From: an uncultured Eubacteriales bacterium
Lineage (GTDB): Bacteria > Bacillota > Clostridia > Oscillospirales > Acutalibacteraceae
DNA length: 33,170 bases
Direction: 5' to 3'
Assembly: GCA_934486755.1 (NCBI GenBank)
Contig: CAKSQT010000013.1
Location: 1 to 33,170, forward strand
The translations under genes and the position numbers were made by a program. Shown here one piece after another: positions 7,817 to 15,125 of this stretch (its first letter is position 1; the number at the start of each line of letters is the position of its first letter). Under the pieces are notes generated by a model. It saw only the letters and a program-made list of their open reading frames with translations. It was not told the DNA's origin and did not search any database.

Positions 7817-8041
7817 TGTGAGAACGTGAAAACGCAATCTCCGCCGAACTCTAAATAAAAAAGAAAGTGGTGAGTCCGATGAAGTAAGATCGGTAAACGC
7901 AAAACTATAATTAATTATTTGGTGAGTCCAATGGGTTAAGTAAAAGCCTTAAATGATATAAATTTTGAACGGTGATGCTTATGATTTTAGCTAAACTTGA
8001 TTTCAAATAATTATATAAAGGTGAGACCGATGTACAATTAA
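7817..8041 (+). repeat. five ~50-nt units, each with a ribosome-site-like motif and mini-ORF
   Basis: The core is GGTGAG-N-CC-N directly followed by ATG. Unit 1 is degenerate (TGTGAGAACG at 7817, GTG ORF 7826-7858, MKTQSPPNSK). Unit 2 is GGTGAGTCCG at 7869, ORF 7879-7887 (Met-Lys). Unit 3 is GGTGAGTCCA at 7921, ORF 7931-7939 (Met-Gly). Unit 4 is GGTGATGCTT at 7971, ORF 7981-8010 (MILAKLDFK). Unit 5 is GGTGAGACCG at 8020, ORF 8030-8041 (Met-Tyr-Asn). The peptides share no sequence, while motif, spacing and period are kept. In unit 2, CCGAT (7876-7880) can pair with ATCGG (7889-7893) and cover the start codon. GGTGA 4-6 nt before the start is also used by hrcA, cca, gltD, alaX and the DUF421 gene in this window, so ribosomes here should read it. 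Confidence 0.75.
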
Positions 8042-8085
8042 GTTTGTATACATAAAAAATTAAATCCATTTAAACAATATATAAG

Positions 8086-8128
8086 TTGCCCGTAACGAAA
8101 AGGAGCGTTACGGGCAATTTCTTTTTTT
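8086..8128 (+). terminator. strong intrinsic terminator of the mini-ORF RNA
   Basis: A perfect 12-bp stem (8086-8097 with 8106-8117) is followed by TTTCTTTTTTT. The 8-nt loop is AAAAGGAG, itself an anti-SD match. On the minus strand the hairpin lacks a T tract, so it is directed at the plus-strand RNA, although it is also the first hairpin after dnaJ. Confidence 0.92.
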
Positions 8129-8157
8129 GCGTTGTCCCTATTGAGGTCAACATCATA

Positions 8158-9315
8158 TCAATCATTAAAAAAATCTCTTACCTTATCCATAAAACTCTTG
8201 CGGGTCTTATAGTTTTGGTCGCCTGTTTCGGCGTCGAAAGCCTTCAATTTTTCTTTTTGCGACTTTGTAAGGTTTTTAGGAACCTCAACGGAAATCTTAA
8301 CATACTGGTCGCCGCGTCCTGCGTAATTAAGGCGCTGTATACCTTTTCCTCTCAGCTTAAATTCATCACCAGGCTGAGTTCCTTCGTGAACGGAGAATTT
8401 TACCTTACCGTCAAGCGTAGGAACGATTATCTCGGTTCCCAATGCCGCCTGCGCAAAGGTTATAGGTATTTCACAGAACACATCATATCCCCTGCGTTCA
8501 AAAATCGGGTGAGGACGGACGTTTACGTTAAGCCGCAAATCGCCTGACGGACCGCCGTTTACGCCTGCGTCTCCGCCGCCGTGAACATTGATTATCTGTC
8601 CGTCGTCAATTCCCGCTGGAATTTTTATAGTTTGTTCAACGGTGTGGCGTATTCTTCCCTTTCCTGCGCACTTTCTGCACGGCTTATCGATTATTTTACC
8701 GCTGCCGTGGCAGTTGTCGCAAACCTTTTGGGTCTGCATAACGCCGAACGGCGTGCGCTGGGTGGTCGACACCTGACCAGAGCCGTGACAAACAGGACAG
8801 GTTTTTGGCGAAGAACCGCTTTGAGCGCCGCTGCCGCCGCAATCAGGACAGTTTTCTATCTTAGTGACCTTGACGGTTTTGGTGCAGCCCTTTGCCGCTT
8901 CCTCAAACGACAGATTAACCGTTGCCGCCGTATCGTTGCCTCTGCGCGGTGCGTTAGGATTTGAGCGGCGCGAGCCGCCGCCGAATCCGCCGCCGAAGAA
9001 CGAACTGAATATATCTCCAAGGTCGCCGAAATCGCCTGTAAATCCGCCGCCGTAAGCGCCGCCTCCTCCTGCGCCGAAATTGGGATCTACGCCTGCGTGA
9101 CCGAATTGGTCATAGCGTGCGCGCTTTTCCTTATCGGAGAGAACCTCGTATGCTTCGTTTACCTCTTTAAACTTCTTTTCAGCTTCGGCATCTCCCGGAT
9201 TCAAGTCGGGATGGTATTTCTTTGCCGCTTTTCTATATGCTTTTTTTAAGTCGTCGTCGTTTACCGATTTGTCAACGCCGAGGACCTCATAATAATCTCT
9301 TTTTTCATCAGCCAA
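8158..9315 (-). CDS. dnaJ: chaperone DnaJ (Hsp40)
   Basis: Co-chaperone that delivers unfolded clients to DnaK and stimulates its ATPase. Type I layout is complete. The J domain (1-70) has HPD at 35-37. A Gly/Phe-rich linker spans about 76-115. Four CxxCxGxG zinc-binding repeats have cysteines at 156/159, 173/176, 199/202 and 213/216, followed by the C-terminal substrate-binding domains. The 385 residues are normal. The start is a TTG, 8 nt after AGGAG; no ATG is available in frame, and the protein begins MADEKRDYYEVLGV, so TTG is well supported. It is the last gene of the hrcA-grpE-dnaK-dnaJ operon, 87 bp after dnaK with a hairpin between. Confidence 0.98.
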   Translation of the reverse strand: MADEKRDYYEVLGVDKSVNDDDLKKAYRKAAKKYHPDLNPGDAEAEKKFKEVNEAYEVLSDKEKRARYDQFGHAGVDPNFGAGGGGAYGGGFTGDFGDLGDIFSSFFGGGFGGGSRRSNPNAPRRGNDTAATVNLSFEEAAKGCTKTVKVTKIENCPDCGGSGAQSGSSPKTCPVCHGSGQVSTTQRTPFGVMQTQKVCDNCHGSGKIIDKPCRKCAGKGRIRHTVEQTIKIPAGIDDGQIINVHGGGDAGVNGGPSGDLRLNVNVRPHPIFERRGYDVFCEIPITFAQAALGTEIIVPTLDGKVKFSVHEGTQPGDEFKLRGKGIQRLNYAGRGDQYVKISVEVPKNLTKSQKEKLKAFDAETGDQNYKTRKSFMDKVRDFFND

Positions 9316-9347
9316 AGCAATTTCTCCTAAACAAATTTATGTAGACA

Positions 9348-9375
9348 GGCTGACGGGAATTTAATCCCGACAGCC
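9348..9375 (-). other. intercistronic hairpin between dnaK and dnaJ
   Basis: GGCTG and CGGGA arms (9348-9358) pair with TCCCG and CAGCC (9365-9375), giving a 10-bp stem with one mismatch and a 6-nt loop. There is no T tract on the minus strand, so it looks like an mRNA-stabilising or processing element that could set dnaK above dnaJ, rather than a terminator. Confidence 0.6.
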
Positions 9376-9402
9376 CTTTTAATACACAGACTGCGGCTGA
9401 AA

Positions 9403-11250
9403 TTACTTCTTGTCGCCGTCTTCAACATCGGTATAGTCAGCCTCATAGACGTTAGGATCGCCCTGCTGTGCATTGTCGGCACCGTTCGGAGCGGCGCCCT
9501 GTGCGCCCTGCGCCTCAGCGGCGGCTTTATATACCTTTTCGCTTACTGCGTAAATTTCCTTCTGCAACGCTTCCTGTTTAGACTTGATTTCTTCAAGGTC
9601 TTCGCCCTTTAAAGCCTCTTTAAGAGCTTCTTTTGCGGTTTCGATCTTGGATTTTTCGTCATCAGAGAGCTTGTCGCCGAACTCGCTTACCGTCTTTTCA
9701 GCCTGATAAATCATCTGATCTGCGTTGTTGCGTGCGTCAACGGCTTCGCGGCGCTTTTTATCCTCAGCGGCATAGGATTCCGCCTCTTTAACAGCCTTAT
9801 CTATATCCTCTTTGGACATATTCGTGTTAGAGGTTATAGTGATATTGTTTTCCTTGCCTGTGCCGAGATCCTTTGCGGATACGTGTACGATACCGTTAGC
9901 GTCAATATCGAAAGTAACTTCAATCTGAGGAATTCCTCTCGGAGCGGGCGCAATGCCGTCAAGATGGAACACGCCGAGCGTTTTATTATCCTTAGCAAAT
10001 TCACGTTCGCCTTGCAGAACGTGTACCTCAACTGAGGTCTGACCGTCTGCTGCGGTAGAGAATATCTGGCTCTTTTTAGCAGGGATAGTGGTGTTACGGT
10101 CGATAACCTTTGTTGAAACGCCGCCCATTGTCTCAATGCCAAGTGAAAGCGGAGTTACATCAAGGAGCAACAGACCCTTAACGTCGCCGCCGAGAACGCC
10201 TGCCTGCAAAGCGGCGCCGATAGCAACACATTCGTCAGGGTTGATACCCTTGAACGGTTCACTGCCCATAAAGTTCTTTACTGCTTCCTGAACAGCGGGG
10301 ATTCTTGAAGAACCGCCGACCATAAGAACCTTGTTTATCTGACTCTTTTCAAGACCCGAATCCGAGAGTGCCTGACGTACAGGACCCATAGTAGCGTCCA
10401 CCAAATCAGCGGTAAGCTCGTTGAATTTAGCGCGTGTAAGGGTCGTTTCAAAGTGCTTAGGACCTGTTGAGTCTGCTGTTATGAACGGAAGGTTAATATC
10501 GGCAGTAGTCATACCCGAAAGGTCAATCTTAGCCTTTTCAGCCGCTTCTTTAACACGCTGCATAGCCATTTTATCGCCCGAAAGATCTATTCCCTGTTCA
10601 GCCTTAAATGTATTAACAATGTAATCCATTATGCGTTTATCGAAATCGTCGCCGCCAAGACGGTTATTACCAGCGGTTGCCAAAACCTCCTGAACGCCGT
10701 CGCCCATTTCGATTATTGAAACATCGAAAGTACCGCCGCCGAGGTCGTAAACCATAACCTTCTGGTCGTCTTCCTTATCAATACTGTAAGCAAGAGCGGC
10801 AGCAGTCGGCTCGTTGATTATACGCTTAACTTCAAGACCTGCTATCTTACCCGCGTCCTTAGTAGCCTGACGCTGAGCGTCGGTAAAGTAAGCAGGAACG
10901 GTGATAACCGCTTCGCTCACGGTCTGACCGAGATAAGCCTCCGCGTCGGCTTTGAGCTTTTGAAGAATTATAGCAGAAATTTCCTGAGGCGTATACTTTT
11001 TGCCGTCAATTTCAACGGTGTGAGTAGTACCCATTTCACGCTTTATTGAACTGATAGTTCTGTCAGGATTGGTTATAGCCTGACGTTTAGCGACCTGACC
11101 TACCATTCTTTCGCCTGTTTTTGAAAAAGCAACGACAGACGGGGTAGTTCTCGCGCCCTCTGCGTTTGCTATAACAACAGGCTCGCCGCCCTCCATTACA
11201 GCAACACAGGAATTTGTTGTACCTAAGTCTATACCTATAATTTTGCCCAT
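9403..11250 (-). CDS. dnaK: chaperone DnaK (Hsp70)
   Basis: ATP-dependent cytoplasmic chaperone working with DnaJ and GrpE. The nucleotide-binding domain starts IGIDLGTTNSCVAVMEGG (phosphate loop 1) and contains AYSIDKEDDQKVMVYDLGGGTFD and VLMVGGSSRIPAVQ. The substrate-binding domain includes LLLLDVTPLSLGIETMGG. A helical lid and an Ala/Gly/Gln-rich disordered tail ending in an acidic stretch follow. The 615 residues are typical of Firmicute DnaK. AGGAGG lies 8 nt before the ATG. It lies 31 bp after grpE in the operon and is controlled by the CIRCE site upstream of hrcA. Confidence 0.99.
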   Translation of the reverse strand: MGKIIGIDLGTTNSCVAVMEGGEPVVIANAEGARTTPSVVAFSKTGERMVGQVAKRQAITNPDRTISSIKREMGTTHTVEIDGKKYTPQEISAIILQKLKADAEAYLGQTVSEAVITVPAYFTDAQRQATKDAGKIAGLEVKRIINEPTAAALAYSIDKEDDQKVMVYDLGGGTFDVSIIEMGDGVQEVLATAGNNRLGGDDFDKRIMDYIVNTFKAEQGIDLSGDKMAMQRVKEAAEKAKIDLSGMTTADINLPFITADSTGPKHFETTLTRAKFNELTADLVDATMGPVRQALSDSGLEKSQINKVLMVGGSSRIPAVQEAVKNFMGSEPFKGINPDECVAIGAALQAGVLGGDVKGLLLLDVTPLSLGIETMGGVSTKVIDRNTTIPAKKSQIFSTAADGQTSVEVHVLQGEREFAKDNKTLGVFHLDGIAPAPRGIPQIEVTFDIDANGIVHVSAKDLGTGKENNITITSNTNMSKEDIDKAVKEAESYAAEDKKRREAVDARNNADQMIYQAEKTVSEFGDKLSDDEKSKIETAKEALKEALKGEDLEEIKSKQEALQKEIYAVSEKVYKAAAEAQGAQGAAPNGADNAQQGDPNVYEADYTDVEDGDKK

Positions 11251-11281
11251 AATAAAATCCTCCTAAGAATTATATATAAAT

Positions 11282-11830
11282 TTAATTTGCTACCTTTACC
11301 ATAGCGGGACGTATGACCGTATCGCCTAATTTATAGCCTTTTTGCAAAACCTCGGCTATAACATTCTCACCCAATTCAGGGTCTTCAATATGCATAACCG
11401 CTTCGTGAACCGTCGGGTCGAATGCGTCGCCCGCAGAAGCAATTTCGGAAATATTCAACTTCTCCGCAAGTGCGGAAAACTGTTTAACTATCATTTCTAC
11501 ACCCTTGATATAATCCTGACTTTCCCTGTCCGCACACATTGCGCGGTCAATATTATCAAGTATCGGCAAGAGTTGTTTTATTATTCCCGCCTTTGCAAAT
11601 TCCGCCACGCCGCTGCGCTCCCTGTCGGTGCGCTTTTTGTAATTGTCAAACTCTGCGGCGGTACGAAGTAAAAGGTCGTTTTTTGCTTCAAGCTCTTTTT
11701 TCAGCTTTGCGATTTCCTCGTCCTTTTTGGACTTTTTTTCTTTCTTTTCCTTTTTTTCGTGTTCTGCGTCTTGCACCTCGGGAGTTTCCTGCTCCGTCTT
11801 TGTGTCAACGCCTTTCTTTTCCTCAGCCAC
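11282..11830 (-). CDS. grpE: nucleotide exchange factor GrpE
   Basis: Dimeric exchange factor that releases ADP from DnaK. A charged Lys/Glu-rich N terminus (1-45) leads into the long coiled-coil helix (about 35-90, with LLRTAAEFDNYKKRTDRE). The C-terminal beta domain ends in VLQKGYKLGDTVIRPAMVKVAN, the diagnostic GrpE ending. The start is GTG at 11830, 9 nt after GGAGG that lies inside the last codons of hrcA; only 4 nt separate the hrcA stop from this start, so the two are probably translationally coupled. The length of 182 residues is normal. Confidence 0.97.
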   Translation of the reverse strand: MAEEKKGVDTKTEQETPEVQDAEHEKKEKKEKKSKKDEEIAKLKKELEAKNDLLLRTAAEFDNYKKRTDRERSGVAEFAKAGIIKQLLPILDNIDRAMCADRESQDYIKGVEMIVKQFSALAEKLNISEIASAGDAFDPTVHEAVMHIEDPELGENVIAEVLQKGYKLGDTVIRPAMVKVAN

Positions 11831-11834
11831 TTAA

Positions 11835-12869
11835 TCAATCCTCCATATCCTTTAATGCCGACGTCATAACGTCAGTTAATTTATCGGCAATATATTCAAT
11901 ACTCGGCATAACCTGATCATACGATATACGATAAGGTCCTATAACGCCTATTGCGCCCTCATAATGAGTTCCGACGCCGAATTTTGAAGTAACCAATATA
12001 TGCGATTGCAACTCACTAATACCCGTATCCTTACCGAAAATAACGCCGACCTTGTCAGACGAAGGATACAAAATAGATTCGATATGAGTTTTTCGGTCAA
12101 CCAGAGAAGCTATTCGCCTTGCGGTCTCATCGTCCCTGCATATATTAAACAGCCGACTTTCCCCGTATAAATTCAGTACGGAATCGCCCATTTCTTCAAC
12201 AAGCTCAAACACCGCAGTCAAAAGCGGCATAAGCGAAAATGCGTTAATTCCCGAAAAAGCTGCGACACTTTGAAGATAAGCAGGCGTAAGCTCGTGCAAG
12301 CTCATACCGCTCAGCCGTTTAAGGCAAATTTCTTTACATGCGCTGTATAAGTCACGGTCAATACCGCCCGTCATTCGGAACACACGGTTTCGTATCCTGC
12401 CGTCGTCCGTAATCAAGACGAGAACCAAGGAGCTTTTGCTAACTCTTACAAGTTCGACCTTTTTAATACGCACATCACCGTGCGTCATACAACTCACGAT
12501 AACGGGAAGCCCCGTAAGCTCCGAAAGCATCTCGCCAGCCGCGGCAGGTATTAACTCGGGATCGCAATTCATCTGTTCAAAGCTGTTATCTATAAAGCGC
12601 CTCGCGCTTAGCGACAATTGCGGCGAACCCATAAGCGAACTAAGATATAGGTTGAGTCCCCTGCTCGTCGGAAGTCTGCCCGCCGAAGTATGCGGCTGGG
12701 TAAGAAGACCGAGGTTGCACAGCTCGCTCATCTCATTACGCAAAGTAGCCGAGGACGGTGCGTTATCAATAAATTCTGTAAGCAGTTTTGAACCGACAGG
12801 TTCGCCCGTTTCAATATAGGCTTTTATTATCGCCGAAAGGACAGCCTGCTTACGTGAACTCAGCTCCAC
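11835..12869 (-). CDS. hrcA: heat-inducible transcription repressor HrcA
   Basis: Repressor that binds CIRCE and keeps class I heat-shock genes low until the chaperone load rises. An N-terminal winged helix (about 1-75, with ETGEPVGSKLL and PSSATLRNEMSEL) precedes a GAF-like domain. The C-terminal part includes IGVIGPYRISYDQVMPSIEYIADKLTD, typical of HrcA. The length of 344 residues is normal. The start is GTG at 12869, with GGTGA 6 nt upstream. It is the first gene of the operon and autoregulated: the promoter (12935-12962) and a perfect CIRCE (12900-12926) lie just before it. Confidence 0.98.
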   Translation of the reverse strand: MELSSRKQAVLSAIIKAYIETGEPVGSKLLTEFIDNAPSSATLRNEMSELCNLGLLTQPHTSAGRLPTSRGLNLYLSSLMGSPQLSLSARRFIDNSFEQMNCDPELIPAAAGEMLSELTGLPVIVSCMTHGDVRIKKVELVRVSKSSLVLVLITDDGRIRNRVFRMTGGIDRDLYSACKEICLKRLSGMSLHELTPAYLQSVAAFSGINAFSLMPLLTAVFELVEEMGDSVLNLYGESRLFNICRDDETARRIASLVDRKTHIESILYPSSDKVGVIFGKDTGISELQSHILVTSKFGVGTHYEGAIGVIGPYRISYDQVMPSIEYIADKLTDVMTSALKDMED

Positions 12870-12899
12870 CGTACCTCACCTCTTATAGTTTTAATGCTG

Positions 12900-12926
12900 T
12901 TAGCACTCTGTGCTTTTGAGTGCTAA
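12900..12926. promoter_or_regulatory. CIRCE operator (HrcA binding site)
   Basis: Exact inverted repeat TTAGCACTC-N9-GAGTGCTAA. It lies in the transcribed leader just downstream of the -10 box of the hrcA promoter, the classical position for repression by HrcA. Confidence 0.98.
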
Positions 12927-12934
12927 CAATTATT

Positions 12935-12962
12935 ATTATATGCATCAATTCAAAATTGTCAA
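12935..12962 (-). promoter_or_regulatory. sigma-A promoter of the hrcA-grpE-dnaK-dnaJ operon
   Basis: Perfect TTGACA (12962-12957) and TATAAT (12940-12935) with a 16-nt spacer on the minus strand. The predicted start near 12928 places CIRCE at the very 5' end of the mRNA. Confidence 0.92.
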
Positions 12963-13019
12963 TAGTTTTTCAAAAATATTTTTGACTTTTACTGACTTTT
13001 ACAAATTGTTCACATTATT

Positions 13020-13050
13020 AAAGGCAATCCGCGCAGAGCGAATTGCCTTT
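13020..13050 (-). terminator. probable terminator after the LysR-type gene
   Basis: A GC-rich stem AAAGGCAAT...ATTGCCTTT (13020-13028 with 13040-13048), with inner CGC/GCG pairs, lies just past the stop at 13055. The T run on the minus strand is short (TTTAAT), so termination may be partial. It also separates this gene from the hrcA promoter. Confidence 0.6.
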
Positions 13051-13054
13051 TTAG

Positions 13055-13978
13055 CTATAAATATTTACGTTTTGCCTCGCAAACGTCGGTTATAAACTGT
13101 CTGTCCATTTCGGTAAGGCGGTAGCCGCTGCGGTAAATCAGAACGTCACGGTACACCTTATCGTTATCATCGCATTTTTTCTGCACCAGCTCATACTTAT
13201 CGCACAGATCCTGCGGTATCGGAGATATCCACATAAAGGTCGTAAGCACATTTTGCAACAGTTCAAACTGACTGCCCCTCTCAAAAACGAAGATATGCTT
13301 ATCAACATATTTTGAAAGCTCTTCTTTTTTAATATCAATAAGGGGCAACGACGGCACATAAGGGTCGGCGTGCGTTATTTCTATATAATCGGACAGGTCG
13401 GACATTTTTATGCTTTCACGCTGTGCAAGGCGGTGGTTTTTCGACATAAGGAGCTGATACGAAAAATCCGCAATTATCTCGGATTCCAGATGTTTTTCCT
13501 CAAACATTGTTCTGAAATATTTTTCAAACTTTGTTTGATACCTTATTATTCCGAGATTATAGTCACCCTTTAATATATTGTCTATCGTTCTTGAAGTATT
13601 GGTCTCCTTATAGAAGATGTCTGCGGGCGTGTCGGTTTTAATTGTTTTTGAGAACTCGCAAAACGCATAGGAAATATAGCTTGCCCGCGGAACCGAAACG
13701 GAAAAACGCGTCTTCGGCTTTTCGCCTTTTTTATATATGTTCTCTACCTCTTCAACCTGATTGATTATTCTTTTCGCATACTGCAAAAATTCCTCGCCCT
13801 CAGGCGTCAGCGTTATTCCCTTTGAATTGCGCTTAAAAATTGTTATTCCCAAATTGTCTTCCAATTCCTTTATAGCGCGCGACAAATTAGGCTGACCCAT
13901 ATAGAGATTTTCAGCCGCACGGCTTATTGATTTTGTTTTTGCAATTTCTACCGCATACTTCAAATGCAGAATATTCAT
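13055..13978 (-). CDS. LysR-family transcriptional regulator
   Basis: DNA-binding regulator of 307 residues. The N-terminal winged helix-turn-helix (1-60) reads SISRAAENLYMGQPNLSRAI followed by the family wing GITIFKRNSKGITLTPEGE. The effector-binding domain occupies about 90-300. The start ATG at 13978 is preceded by GGGGTG. It is divergent from the DUF421 gene with 76 bp between the starts, the usual arrangement for a LysR regulator and a target, so control of the DUF421/DUF4363 pair is possible but unproven. The effector is unknown. Confidence 0.93.
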   Translation of the reverse strand: MNILHLKYAVEIAKTKSISRAAENLYMGQPNLSRAIKELEDNLGITIFKRNSKGITLTPEGEEFLQYAKRIINQVEEVENIYKKGEKPKTRFSVSVPRASYISYAFCEFSKTIKTDTPADIFYKETNTSRTIDNILKGDYNLGIIRYQTKFEKYFRTMFEEKHLESEIIADFSYQLLMSKNHRLAQRESIKMSDLSDYIEITHADPYVPSLPLIDIKKEELSKYVDKHIFVFERGSQFELLQNVLTTFMWISPIPQDLCDKYELVQKKCDDNDKVYRDVLIYRSGYRLTEMDRQFITDVCEAKRKYL

Positions 13979-14054
13979 GCCAACACCCCGATTTATTTTT
14001 ATATATGTAATTATAAATTATACTGTATATGTTAATAATAACACCGGTGATGAT
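13979..14054. promoter_or_regulatory. divergent LysR/DUF421 promoter region
   Basis: The spacer is very AT-rich. A minus-strand TATAAT (14022-14017) overlaps a plus-strand TATACT (14019-14024), so the two genes may share overlapping -10 regions and compete for polymerase. The -35 boxes are poor on both strands, which suggests activator dependence. No convincing T-N11-A dyad was found. Confidence 0.4.
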
Positions 14055-14732
14055 ATGATTGCAACAATTTTCAGAACAATTATGATGTATTTTTTCGTTA
14101 CAATAGGAATTCGGCTTATGGGAAAACGCCAAATAGGCGATATGCAGCCAAACGAGCTTGTTGTAACGCTTCTCATTTCGGAGATAGCCGCAATACCGTT
14201 ACAGGACACCAATCAGCCCGTTATGAACGGCGTGATTGCTATATTTGTACTTGTAGTGCTTGAAATCATACTTTCCGTGCTTGCAATGAAAAACTTTTTT
14301 GTAAGGAAAATTATGAGCGGTCAGTCGGTTGTGGTTATTAAAAACGGAGTGATAGACCAATCGGCAATGCAGATGGTGCGAATGACGGTTCTCGACCTCA
14401 TCGAGCTTTTAAGGGGACAAAACGTTTTCGACATATCCACGGTGGCTTTCGCGGTTCTGGAAGTAAACGGCGACCTTAGCGTGCTGTTAAAGACGGAGGA
14501 GATGCCCGTTACCGTAAAGGATATTGAGATACAAAAAGAATCCGCAGGGCTTCCCCTGCCCGTGATTACGGACGGAAAACTTGTTGACGAATCCTTAAAG
14601 GCTCTCGAAACCGATGAAAAACACATTACAGATTTGGTAGCAAAAAACGGGCTTGAATTGAACGAGGTATTTCTTATGATGCTTGACAGATTTGACAACA
14701 TAAACCTTGTAAAAAAGAATAAGGGTAATTGA
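14055..14732 (+). CDS. DUF421 (YetF-like) membrane protein
   Basis: Membrane protein of the DUF421/YetF family, common in spore-forming Firmicutes; the molecular function is not established. Three N-terminal hydrophobic helices (about 3-22, 35-55 and 58-80) precede a cytoplasmic domain containing GQSVVVIKNGVIDQSAM and LIELLRGQNVFDISTVAFAVLEVNG, both typical of the family. An upstream in-frame ATG at 13977 would add 26 residues, but it overlaps the LysR start and lacks a ribosome site. GGTGA at 14046-14050 supports the ATG at 14055 (225 residues). The DUF4363 gene follows after 15 bp, a recurrent pairing. Confidence 0.88.
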   Translation: MIATIFRTIMMYFFVTIGIRLMGKRQIGDMQPNELVVTLLISEIAAIPLQDTNQPVMNGVIAIFVLVVLEIILSVLAMKNFFVRKIMSGQSVVVIKNGVIDQSAMQMVRMTVLDLIELLRGQNVFDISTVAFAVLEVNGDLSVLLKTEEMPVTVKDIEIQKESAGLPLPVITDGKLVDESLKALETDEKHITDLVAKNGLELNEVFLMMLDRFDNINLVKKNKGN

Positions 14733-14747
14733 AGGCAGGAGATAAAT

Positions 14748-15125
14748 ATGAAACGTCTTATAGCGGCGGCAGCTCTGACTGCAATAATACTGATATCTTG
14801 CATTTCGGGCAGTATGCTGGTGGGAAAAAACAGCGAATATATAAACAGTCTTGTAACCGACTGCGAAAATTCTTATAAGCAGAACCGTAACGAAGCGGTA
14901 CAGCTATCTGAAAAATTGGAAAAGGAATGGCAAAGCAAAGAAACCCTTATGTCGGCATATTCTAACAGAGGTTACATTGAAGACATTAAAATCTCAATAG
15001 CAAAACTCGCGCCGTATGCTGAGTCAGACAAAGAAAACGATTTTTTAAGCGAATGTAAAACAATTAAAATAATACTCTCACAAATAAAAAACGACCAAGC
15101 GATAAGCCTGCAAAGTTTTTTGTAA
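14748..15125 (+). CDS. DUF4363 family membrane-anchored protein
   Basis: A protein of 125 residues with an N-terminal hydrophobic segment (4-25) followed by a charged, helical extracytoplasmic domain. The segment contains LISC at 15-18, which fits a lipobox, so it may be a lipoprotein rather than a plain single-pass protein. The helical part (EAVQLSEKLEKEWQSKETLMSAY) matches my recollection of DUF4363, usually encoded right after DUF421 proteins as it is here. AGGAG lies 6 nt before the ATG. The function is unknown; it is probably a partner of the upstream membrane protein. The short AATATGC/GCATATT hairpin after the stop is at best a weak terminator. Confidence 0.75.
   Translation: MKRLIAAAALTAIILISCISGSMLVGKNSEYINSLVTDCENSYKQNRNEAVQLSEKLEKEWQSKETLMSAYSNRGYIEDIKISIAKLAPYAESDKENDFLSECKTIKIILSQIKNDQAISLQSFL

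Larger units (their letters stand above)
7798..8128 (+). ncRNA. unassigned ~330-nt RNA carrying a tandem mini-ORF array
   Basis: This transcription unit is bounded by a consensus promoter (7763-7791) and a strong terminator (8086-8128). Its longest ribosome-preceded ORF is about ten codons. Inside are five units with starts spaced 52, 52, 50 and 49 nt. Four have GGTGA exactly 5 nt before an ATG that meets a stop almost at once; the first unit is degenerate with a GTG. I do not recognise it as a known RNA family (not tmRNA, RNase P or SRP RNA, and no riboswitch that I know). It sits between the convergent dnaJ end and the divergently transcribed DUF1292 gene. It might be a ribosome or anti-SD decoy, a cascade of minimal peptides, or a protein-binding sRNA whose motif happens to resemble a ribosome site. 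Confidence 0.7.

Noticed and set aside
7817..8041. The ~50-nt periodic units as a CRISPR array
   Set aside because: Only about 10-13 nt per unit are conserved, the repeats are far shorter than CRISPR repeats, the intervening AT-rich parts are not spacer-like and no cas gene is near.
14000..14040. LysR-type T-N11-A operator in the LysR/DUF421 spacer
   Set aside because: The spacer is so AT-rich that partial dyads arise by chance; none is symmetrical enough to call.
13055..15125. Mobile element or horizontally acquired island
   Set aside because: No transposase, integrase, terminal repeats, duplicated target sites or clear base-composition break was seen here or elsewhere in the window.
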